Positions 55,816 through 64,000 of a stretch of 64,000 nucleotides of DNA are shown piece after piece. Made by a program: the position numbers and the translations under genes. Source of the DNA: Mactromeris polynyma (taxonomy: Eukaryota; Mollusca; Bivalvia; Venerida; Mactridae); NCBI GenBank assembly GCA_032209605.1, contig JASFXZ010000078.1, positions 434,001 through 498,000 of the forward strand, in the 5' to 3' direction. The notes beneath the pieces were generated by a model. That model was not told the origin of the DNA. It ran no database searches and saw only the letters and a list, made by a program, of their open reading frames with translations. Every line of letters starts with the position of its first letter. The first letter of the stretch is position 1.

Positions 55816-56347
55816 CCATATATAATACAGTCAAACATGTACGGTAACCATATATAATACATTCAGACAGGTAAGGTAACCATATATAATGCATTCAAAC
55901 ATGTATGGTGACCATATATAATGCAGTCAAACATGTATGGTAACCATATATAATGCAGTCAAACATGTATGGTAACCATATATAATACAGTCAAACATGT
56001 ATGGTAACCATATATAATGCAGTCAAACATGTATGGTAACCATATATAATGCAGTCAAACATGTATGGTAACCATATATAATGCAGTCAAACATGTATGG
56101 TAACCATATATAATGCAGTCAAACATGTATGGTAACCATATATAATGCAGTCAAACATGTATGGTAACCATATATAATGCAGTCAAACATGTAGGGTAAC
56201 CATATATAATGCAGTCAAACATGTATGGTAACCATATATAATGCAGTCAAACATGTATGGTAACCATATATAATGCAGTCAAACATGTATGGTAACCATA
56301 TATAATGCAGTCAAACATGTATGGTAACCATATATAATGCAGTCAAA
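55816..56347. repeat. 32-bp satellite, about 16 copies, continuous with the 30-bp array
   Basis: The same unit with an added TA (ATATATAATGCAG in place of ATATAATACAG), giving 32 bp. The first two or three copies are diverged (ACGGTAACC, ACAGGTAAGG); later ones are homogeneous with GCAG. Confidence 0.95.
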
Positions 56348-57053
56348 CAATCGACTTTGCTTGAATTGTCAAAAAATGTATTCCAGTTAATTTGATAAAA
56401 CGCATGGACGAATGCATTGATCAATTCATAAGTCGTTTATGACGGCCGAATAATTCCGAATGCGTTTCAAATTCAAAATACTGTTCACAGATCATATTCT
56501 TAGTATAAACTACGAAAGATGGATCCTCCGTAAATTGATATTTCGAAATTTCTTTATGAAAGACCGGTGGTGACTTCCTACTTATTCCACAGAAACAAGT
56601 AAACTCATGCATCGGTAATATTTGTCCCAAAAAAACGCGAAATGATGAACTGAAATCGTGAAGTCGGAGACAGTTTGCATGATTTCCCGTTCTTAAGCCT
56701 GATATGAAATACAAATGTAATGACCAAAGAAGTGACTACTGTGTTAATATGGTACATTCATGTGCGTCTGGTACAACTTCGTAAAATATTAGAAATCTGA
56801 CGAATGCGTATATTGTGCCACTAGTGTATAGATTTATGGTTGTTCTACTGTATATTTCATAACATAAATTCACTCGGACTGTAACATAGATTTTAATATA
56901 TCTCGTCATTTCTAAGGGTTATATCCGAGTGTATACAGCTGCTGTTGATACTTGGTTAAATGACAATCGGAAGAAAGGATGGTACTTGTGGTATCATTCA
57001 AAGAATAGAAGTTTGAATCGAGGTCAACTACCTTACATAGAAACCCAGTATAC
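56348..57053. other. Intergenic, no gene recognised
   Basis: A minus-strand open frame of 97 codons at 56,714-56,421 shows no domain and no coding support beyond length. Confidence 0.35.
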
Positions 57054-57215
57054 GGATCGCTGTACTTGGTGTATGGATCGCTGTACTTGGTGTATGGATC
57101 GCTGTACTTGGTGTATGGATCGCTGTACTTGGTGTATGGATCGCTGTACTTGGTTTATGGATCGCTGTACTTGGTGTATGGATCGCTGTACTTGGTATAT
57201 AGGCCGCTGTATATA
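57054..57215. repeat. 21-bp tandem repeat, about 7.5 copies
   Basis: GGATCGCTGTACTTGGTGTA-T repeated with single changes, then breaking up into TAGGCCGCTGTATATAG. The multiple-of-three unit length gives open frames that are not genes. Confidence 0.92.
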
Positions 57216-57336
57216 GAGTCTACGTTGCTTTACTCAGTACCTGGGTTGTTGTATATATGTCGCTATACTCAGTACATTGGATGCTGCCCTGGGTACATGG
57301 CTATGATATACATTCTATCAAATACTACAGTACATC

Positions 57337-57581
57337 AGGGCTCTAGAAATATTTTTCAAAGACACTTTCCCAGACTAATCGAAAATTTGACTTGTCCGAC
57401 ATAGGAAGCTAGTTGTCTGAGAATAATGTACAATTTGGTAAAAGATAAACATACACAGTGATAGATCCACAATCTAAAATTAATAATCACATGTATGTGT
57501 TTGTGGCATTCTAAGGTTTGACTTAATTACAACTGAACAATTGCTGATGTCCGGGACGTCGGCTAGTGGAACTCTAGAGCC
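57337..57581. repeat. MITE-like element with AGGGCTCTAGAA termini, copy B
   Basis: It begins AGGGCTCTAGAAATATTTT and ends GGCTAGTGGAACTCTAGAGCC. It is the reverse complement of 8,087-8,417 with a shorter interior. Confidence 0.75.
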
Positions 57582-57816
57582 ATGTACATTGATTGTAACA
57601 CGGGGGTTATTGGTCTGCTGTACTCTGTAAATTTGTCTCTTTACTTCATGCAGTTCCGATGCAGTCAGTACTTTGGTCGCTCTACACAGTGTATGTGTCC
57701 ATGGTCGCTGCACTGGATATATACGCTGAACAAAATTTCTATTTGGTCACTTTGTTTTCTCGAAGGAACCGTACTATTTAGTTTTGTTTTATAAATGTAA
57801 ATAAAACCCAAGTGAG

Positions 57817-57900
57817 TACAGTTAAACCACAACAATAAGACCACCATTGGGACTCTTGAAAAAACTGGTCTTCTTATTGAGGTGGTCTTAATATCGGAGC
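57817..57900. repeat. Deleted pogo/Tigger-like MITE
   Basis: TACAGTTAAACCACAACAATA, AAGACCACCATTGGGACTC and TTATTGAGGTGGTCTTAAT. The left end is preserved, with an internal deletion and no right terminus. Confidence 0.65.
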
Positions 57901-58510
57901 TGTATACATCTAGCAAAACAGTGAACATGGACTTTAGACATTTTGTTCATTATATGGGACGATGTGTTGAGTACACGGTACGTGGGTCGGATACAAATTC
58001 TGTATTTTTCGGTGGCTATATAATATTGTGTATTATTGGTCGATTTACTGGATTTAAGTTACGCTGCACTCAGTCATAATACTAGTCAGATATAATAAAA
58101 TTGCCGAGATTTCATTTTGTGTAACTTTACTTACTTTTTTGCTCACTGTACGGGGTTATATCACTTATTAAACTGGAAAGTAAAATTAAGAGTAGCCATC
58201 AAATTATTGTTTTCTATTCTACAAGTGAGTAAATAAAAACTGCTATAGTCTGAGTAAACAACGCACGAAAGCTGAATATACGACCATTTAGTATTCATGT
58301 GTTCGCGACAGGAACGTTGCACTTCGCTACGGAGTGCCTATCCTTTTCTTTTCTTTTTAACGTTGGGTTTTATATTTATTACCTCCCTTTAATGTTGAAG
58401 AAGGCGAGAAATGGTGTCAACTTCCTGTACACGAAATTTATTATATTTTTGCAACATTTATTTAATTTTCTAATAGACAATTCTTAGGAATTGTTTAAAG
58501 AGCAATTGAA

Positions 58511-59006
58511 ATGCCGAAAATTGTGTTTTTACACCCAGATTTGGGAATTGGCGGTGCAGAAAGGGCTGTTGTAGACGCTGCGCTCGCTTTAAAGTCAAAG
58601 GGTCATGAAGTTGAATTTGTGACAGCTCACCACGATCCTAAACACTGCTTCCAGGAAACCCGTGGTGACAACTTCAAGGTAACAGTTGCTGGAGACTGGC
58701 TACCTAGGCATGTACTTGGACGCATGTATGCTGTTTGTGCGTATATACGCATGGTATACGCTGCAGTATATCTTGTGTTCTTCAGTAAAATAACTTTTGA
58801 CGTCATTTTCTGTGATCAGATTTCAGCATGCTTGCCAGTTTTAAAATGTTCCAGTGCTAAGACATTATTTTATTGCCATTTTCCTGACATGTTGCTTGCT
58901 AAGCGGAATTCATTGTTGAAAAGGATTTACCGGGCTCCGATAGATTTAGTTGAAGAATGGACAACAGGAATGGCAGATGTGATTCTAGTCAACAGCAAAT
59001 TCACCG
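58511..59006 (+). CDS. ALG2: ALG2 exon 1 (N-terminal GT-B domain)
   Basis: Residues 1-165 plus one base. Ends AATTCACCG|GTGAGT. Confidence 0.97.
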
Positions 59007-62000
59007 GTGAGTATCACTTGTGTTGCTGTGTCAGGTAGCTGTGTTGCATTATTTTGTTCAGCAGATATTGTCAACAGTTTGCAGTGTTTTTTAGGCTGTG
59101 ATGGAATAATTTCTACAATACACCATAAATTTGTATCTGATCCGGTTTCCAGTCAACTCGTACCATAGTCAACTCATACGTCAGTCAACTTGTACCGTTT
59201 TTGGTCAACTCGTACCGTAGTCAATTCGTACCATAGTTAATTTGTACCTTCATTTTGTTAACAGTTAGTATTAACAGTTATTCATTATAAAATTAAGTGT
59301 TACTGTATTTTCCTGTATTCGGTGAACAATTTTGAACAGTATAACTATACTGGTAATGTTTGTCAGTACTTATTATGCGGCAGCTAATACCAGTTGGTCA
59401 ACTCGTACCTTCGGTAAAGCAAGTCATATTTAAGTCGTACAAACACTTATTAATAGAGTTAATATGATTAAAAGTAAGCTTTTCCTGTATTGTGGGCTCA
59501 ATTGTGACCAGTGTAAACATATCTCTTTTTATATTAATGTATAATGTACACATTTCTGGGAACAAACGATCTTCATAACGATAAAGTATACAACCAAATG
59601 CACCAATTGATGTATTGATGATAATCATTTTCCTAGGCTTCCTCTGGCAAAATGTTCACAATAACTGCTCTATTTTGCAAAATTTGAATTGTAAGTCAAA
59701 ACGTAACTATATATGTAAACTTTATGATAAAGAAGTAAACTTTAGTTCAACATACTGTCATACATCTCGAGTCTTGGCTTTAAATTTGTTAGTTGTTACA
59801 TGTATCCATCCATTTGAGCTGATGTACATTTAATCAAAGAGTTGACAATAAGTATAAAATAATTCAGCCACAAACTTCCAAGCCCATTTGCATTTTACTA
59901 TTTGTCTAGCCAATTCCTAAATAGATTTATTTTATGTACATGCCTATTTCTTTGTTCATTTGGAACTCTATCACTTAACAGTTAACTTGAAGCAGAAATG
60001 TACATGAATATATCATGTCAACTCATGTATGATAACTTATTTGCCGATTGTATATTATGGAGTATAAACATTTTGTGTTGACTAGTTTATAATACACTTA
60101 GTCTTTGGAGCTTGTTGAATAATTTCAACCATTCATTGAAATGTTGTCTTTCTGTATTTCAGCCTCGGTCTATACAGAAACATTTACGTCTTTGGGCAAG
60201 CATGAACCAGCAGTATTGTATCCAATACCAGACTTTTCAGCATTTAATCAACCTGTTGAAGATCCATCAGACTCCCTGATTCCTACAAACAAAAAAATGA
60301 TATTTCTGTCTATCAACAGATATGAAAGAAAGAAGAACTTGGCTCTAGCAATACAAGCATTTGGTGAGTGGATATAAATGCACCTTAGCCTTGGTTTTCA
60401 ATTTATTCATCATTTGATATTATTCAGTATTAATATCAGTTTATTAAACACCGTTTTAAATTCAAATTAATAAACAACATAGCTCTTTCTTTTATATACA
60501 GTATTTACAAAAGTTGTGAAAAGGTCTGAATCACAGCCAGTTTAAATTTTTTTGTTGGTGTTGAAATATTTTAGAAAACTATTTGTTTCTGTCATTAATT
60601 ATGCTGTATATACATTTTTATGCCCCCACTCTGAAAAGGGGGGGGGGGGCATATAGATTTGTCCTTGTCCGTCCTCCCGTCCATCACAAAATCTTGTGTC
60701 ACTCATTTCTCCAAAAGAATATGAGCCAGAGTCATAAAACTTTACAGGAATGTTCACCAGTCTATGTAGTTTTGCATCTGGGGTTTCATGTTTGGTTGTT
60801 TATAGTAAGTGCAGAGTTATGGCCCTTGACTTAGTTAAAATATAGCCTACAGACTATGCAATCTTGTGTCACTCATATCTCGAAAAGTATACGAGGCAGA
60901 TTCATAAAACTTTAGAGGAATTTTCACCAGCATGTGAAGTTTTGCACCTGGGGTTTCATGTTTGGCTGTGCCTGGAGTAAGTGCAAAGTTATGACCCTCA
61001 ACTTAGTTAAAATATAGCCTACAGAGTATTCAATCTTGTGTCACTCATATCTCCAAAAAAATATGAGCCACAGTCATTAAACTTTACAGGAATGTTCACC
61101 AGCATGTGAAATTGTGCACCTGGGGTTTCATGTTTGTAAGTGCAAAGTTATGGCCCTTGACTTTTAAAACATAGCCTACAGAGTATGCAATCTTGTGTCA
61201 CTTATATCTCCAAAAGTATATGAGCCAGTCATAAAACTTTACAAGAATGTTAACTAGCATGTGTAGTTGTGCACCTGGGGTTCCATGTTTGGCTGTGCCC
61301 AGTAAATGCACAGTTATGGCCCTTGACTTAGTTAAAACATAACCTACAGAGTATGCAATCTTGCGTCACTCATATCTCCAAAAATATATGATCCAGTGTC
61401 GTAAGACTTTACATGAATGTTCACCAACCTGTATAGTTGTGCACCTGGGGTTTCATGTATGGTTACGCCCAGTAAGTGCAAAGTTATGGCCCTTGACTTA
61501 TCACCATAATCAGTACAGTCGTTCACTTGGTAATTTTGATATCCATTCACAAACTATGAGCAGAATAATAGCATTTGCTTTTGTGACAAAGGCTGCAAGT
61601 GGGGGCATCTGTGTCCTATGGACGCATTCTAGGTTAACTTATAAGGTATGAAATAAAATGGAAATGTGTTTTTATTCAGGTCAGCTGAAAGACAAGTTAT
61701 CGAAGTCAGTAGGGGATACAACTCATTTGGTTATGGCTGGTGGATATGATGAGAGAGTAACTGAAAATGTGGAACATTATATTGAACTAAGACGTTTATG
61801 TGACAAGCTAGGTATTAATGATGATGTGACATTCCTACAATCTATTAGTGATGCTGAAAAAAGGACTTTACTTCAGCATTGTGATTGTCTGCTGTATACC
61901 CCAGATAAGGAACATTTTGGTATTGTACCAATTGAAGCAATGTACATGAAATGTCCAGTCATTGCGTGCAATAGTGGTGGTCCTTTGGAGACTGTAGTTG

Positions 62001-62194
62001 ATGGTAAAACTGGGTATCTTAGGGAAGGAAGACCTGATCAATTTGCTGAAGCTATGGAAAAAATTGTCTCTGAACCAAAACAAGCAAAATCCATGGGTGA
62101 AAATGGAAGAAAACATGTGATGGATAAATTTTCTTTCAAGACATTCACTAGCCAACTGAATTCGGTAATTAATGATTTAACAAAGAAATGTTAA
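58511..62194 (+). CDS. ALG2: ALG2, alpha-1,3/1,6-mannosyltransferase, complete, three exons
   Basis: Coding exons 58511-59006, 60163-60363 and 61680-62194 join in phases 1 and 1 to 1,212 nt, 403 residues (human ALG2 is 416). ALG2 adds the second and third mannoses to the dolichol-linked oligosaccharide on the cytosolic face of the ER, for N-glycosylation. Visible: N-terminal GT-B nucleotide fold start [16 protein letters not shown] (residues 3-18, GGAER motif), a hydrophobic membrane-associating stretch at about 77-98, NRYERKKN at 217-224, and the GT4 EX7E motif EHFGIVPIE at 310-318, followed by [10 protein letters not shown]. No signal peptide is needed. The ATG at 58511 is the first in frame; TTCTTAG shortly before it could be a UTR acceptor. 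Confidence 0.97.
59148..59420. repeat. Cluster of GTCAACTCGTACC phrases in ALG2 intron 1
   Basis: GTCAACTCGTACC or close variants occur about six times at 59,151-59,250 and again at 59,397-59,410. No longer unit is apparent. Confidence 0.65.
60163..60363 (+). CDS. ALG2: ALG2 exon 2
   Basis: Starts after CTGTATTTCAG and encodes [20 protein letters not shown] through to LALAIQAF. Ends GCATTTG|GTGAGT, phase 1. Confidence 0.97.
60615..61632. mobile_element. TATGCCCCC...GGGGGCAT element in ALG2 intron 2
   Basis: It opens TTTATGCCCCCACTCTGAA and GGGGGGCATATAGATTTGTC, and closes AAGTGGGGGCATCTGTGTCC. Inside are five imperfect copies of a unit of about 165 bp, each starting CAATCTTGTGTCACTCATAT (at about 60,692, 60,859, 61,030, 61,188 and 61,355). 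By recollection such elements are abundant in bivalves and gastropods; class unclear. No coding capacity. Confidence 0.7.
61680..62194 (+). CDS. ALG2: ALG2 exon 3 (C-terminal GT-B domain)
   Basis: Starts after TTTTTATTCAG with [10 protein letters not shown] and contains the EX7E motif. TAA at 62192-62194. Confidence 0.97.
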
Positions 62195-62522
62195 ACATGT
62201 GCGTTTGTGAATTTTGTTATCAGAACTATATTATATTCCAGTCATTTTAACAACATGCAGACCTGTGTGAGTGTACTTAACTGTTTGTGATTCATCGGAG
62301 TGTGCCCAATTGATAATATTTGCTGTGTTATTTTCCAAATTTTATTGTATCTATTTACAATAATCTTTTACTTGAACATGTTGTATTACTACATGTATCT
62401 GGGATATTCTGATTGCTCATGTGTTCATTAATGTAACTATCACAGTTTTACAGTATATTATTACTGCTTTACAGAATTTAATGATGTATAATTACAGATA
62501 AAGAGTGGTGTATATTCACTGG

Positions 62523-62528
62523 AATAAA
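62523..62528 (+). terminator. ALG2: ALG2 poly(A) signal
   Basis: AATAAA about 330 bp after the ALG2 stop and followed by a T-rich stretch, before the satellite starts. Cleavage is expected 10-30 bases later. Confidence 0.6.
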
Positions 62529-62580
62529 TTTGTTGAACTATCAATTTTTAGTCATTTATAAGTTTCCTTCATTTGGAGTC

Positions 62581-63671
62581 AGAAGAAGCTTGTTCTCTCT
62601 ACTACATGTTCTCTGTTGTGGCTGTCATCTAGGCCTATTGTCATCACAGAGGCTTGTTCTCTCTACTACATGATCTCTGTTGTGGCTGTCATCTAGGCCT
62701 ATTGTCATCACAGAAGCTTGTTCTCTCTACTACATGATCTCTGTGGTGGCCGTCATCTAGGCCTATTGTCATCACAGAAGCTTGTTCTCTCTACTACATG
62801 TTCTCTGTTGTGGCTGTCATCTAGGTCTATTGTCATCACAGAAGCTTGTTCTCTCTACTACATGTTCTCTGTTGTGGCTGTCATCTAGGCCTATTGTCAT
62901 CACAGAAGCTTGTTCTCTCTACTACATGATCTCTGTTGTGGCCGTCATCTAGGCCTATTGTCATCACAGAAGCTTGTTCTCTCTACTACATGATCTCTGT
63001 TGTGGCTGTCATCTAGGCTTATTGTCATCACAGAAGCTTGTTCTCTCTACTACATGATCTCTGTTGTGGCTGTCATCTAGGCATATTGTCATCACAGAAG
63101 CTTGTTCTCTCTACTACATGTTCTCTGTTGTGGCTGTCATCTAGGCCTATTGTCATCACAGAAGCTTGTTCTCTCTACTACATGATCTCTGTTGTGGCTG
63201 TCATCTAGGCATATTGTCATCACAGAAGCTTGTTCTCTCTACTACATGATCTCTGTTGTGGCTGTCATCTAGGCCTATTGTCATCACAGAAGCTTGTTCT
63301 CTCTACTACATGATCTCTGTTGTGGCTGTCATCTAGGCCTATTGTCATCACAGAAGCTTGTTCTCTCTACTACATGATCTCTGTTGTGGCTGTCATCTAG
63401 GCCTATTGTCATCACAGAAGCTTGTTCTCTCTACTACATGATCTCTGTTGTGGCTGTCATCAAGCCTATTGTCATCACAGAAGCTTGTTCTCTCTACTAC
63501 ATGATCTCTGTTGTGGCTGTCATCTAGGCCTATTGTCATCACAGAAGCTTGTTCTCTCTACTACATGATCTCTGTTGTGGCTGTCATCTAGGCCTATTGT
63601 CATCACAGAAGCTTGTTCTCTCTACTACATGTTCTCTGTTGTGGCTGTCATCTAGGCCTATTGTCATCACA
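62581..63671. repeat. 64-bp satellite, 17 copies
   Basis: The unit reads CAGAAGCTTGTTCTCTCTAC, TACATGATCTCTGTTGTGGC, TGTCATCTAGGCCTATTGTC, ATCA. Copies differ mainly at TGATCT/TGTTCT and GGCC/GGCA. Each has a HindIII-type AAGCTT site. Confidence 0.96.
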
Positions 63672-64000
63672 CCAAATCATCTGCTGACTTGATCTTTTCA
63701 GCAAATGATAATTTTAAATCATCATGTTATTTCCATATGTTTCACTCATACTAATATAAAGGAACAGGCACAAATATCTTCAATAATTTATTACAATTCC
63801 ATGAGTTCACAGTAACTTTAACAAATAATAATATACAAGTAAGTTTGTGCTCTGCTAAGCTAACCACAAGGCTAGATAACTAAAGTTACTAATACAAAAA
63901 CTAGAGCTGTCATTGATGGGGATTTTTTATGGATATATCAACTTAAATATATCCATGATACACTGACATATTAACTCACTCTTTAGCACAGTAATAACAC
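63672..64000. other. Window end, no gene recognised
   Basis: AT-rich. A minus-strand AATAAA at 63,787-63,792 could be the poly(A) signal of a convergent gene beyond the window; this is a guess. Confidence 0.25.

Noticed and set aside
55032..55862. Open frames of 222 and 276 codons on the minus strand
   Set aside because: They are produced by the 30-bp satellite and end where the unit becomes 32 bp, which breaks the frame.

Overview
This is nuclear DNA from an animal, most likely a mollusc or another lophotrochozoan. The basis is: AT-rich sequence; coding sequence split into short exons with GT-AG borders in consistent phase; a metazoan Rab10, a TAL1/SCL-type bHLH factor and ALG2; and a repeat load typical of bivalve and gastropod genomes (tRNA-derived SINEs, many MITEs, TATGCCCCC...GGGGGCAT elements, long tandem arrays). 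Nothing in it is bacterial. The species cannot be fixed from the sequence alone.

Layout. (1) About 1-20,900, minus strand: a large gene of at least 19 exons. It encodes a secretory or type I membrane protein with a signal peptide, two LolA-like repeats, a SEA-like exon, four PAN/Apple domains and the start of a transmembrane helix at base 1; the cytoplasmic tail lies beyond the window. Every exon junction was joined by eye and the reading frame stays open for 901 residues. (2) About 27,978-37,022, minus strand: a complete six-exon Rab10 (199 aa), probably followed by a long 3' UTR towards 22.8 kb. (3) 37.0-43.1 kb: intergenic, with MITEs and a candidate TATA promoter. (4) 43,091-43,795, minus strand: a single-exon TAL1/SCL-like bHLH gene (234 aa). 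(5) 43.8-58.5 kb: gene-poor, with SINEs, a MITE, a CCAAT/CACGTG promoter-like island at 54.3-54.56 kb flanked by divergent splice donors, and a 1.2-kb satellite whose unit changes from 30 to 32 bp. (6) 58,511-62,194, plus strand: complete three-exon ALG2 (403 aa), a poly(A) signal, then a 64-bp satellite.

The genes are functionally separate (surface protein, vesicle GTPase, transcription factor, ER mannosyltransferase) and show no operon-like logic. One possible link, inferred only, is that the LolA/Apple gene has four GATA motifs just upstream of its start and a TAL1-type factor, a known GATA partner in animals, sits about 22 kb away.

Much of the rest is mobile-element debris: at least nine tRNA-like or related SINE copies, about eight copies of a pogo/Tigger-like CAGTAAAACCTC MITE, a Mutator-like foldback element, a Harbinger-like MITE, retroposons with target-site duplications, and several satellites. 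One short tandem duplication copies the 3' splice site of a LolA/Apple exon five times.
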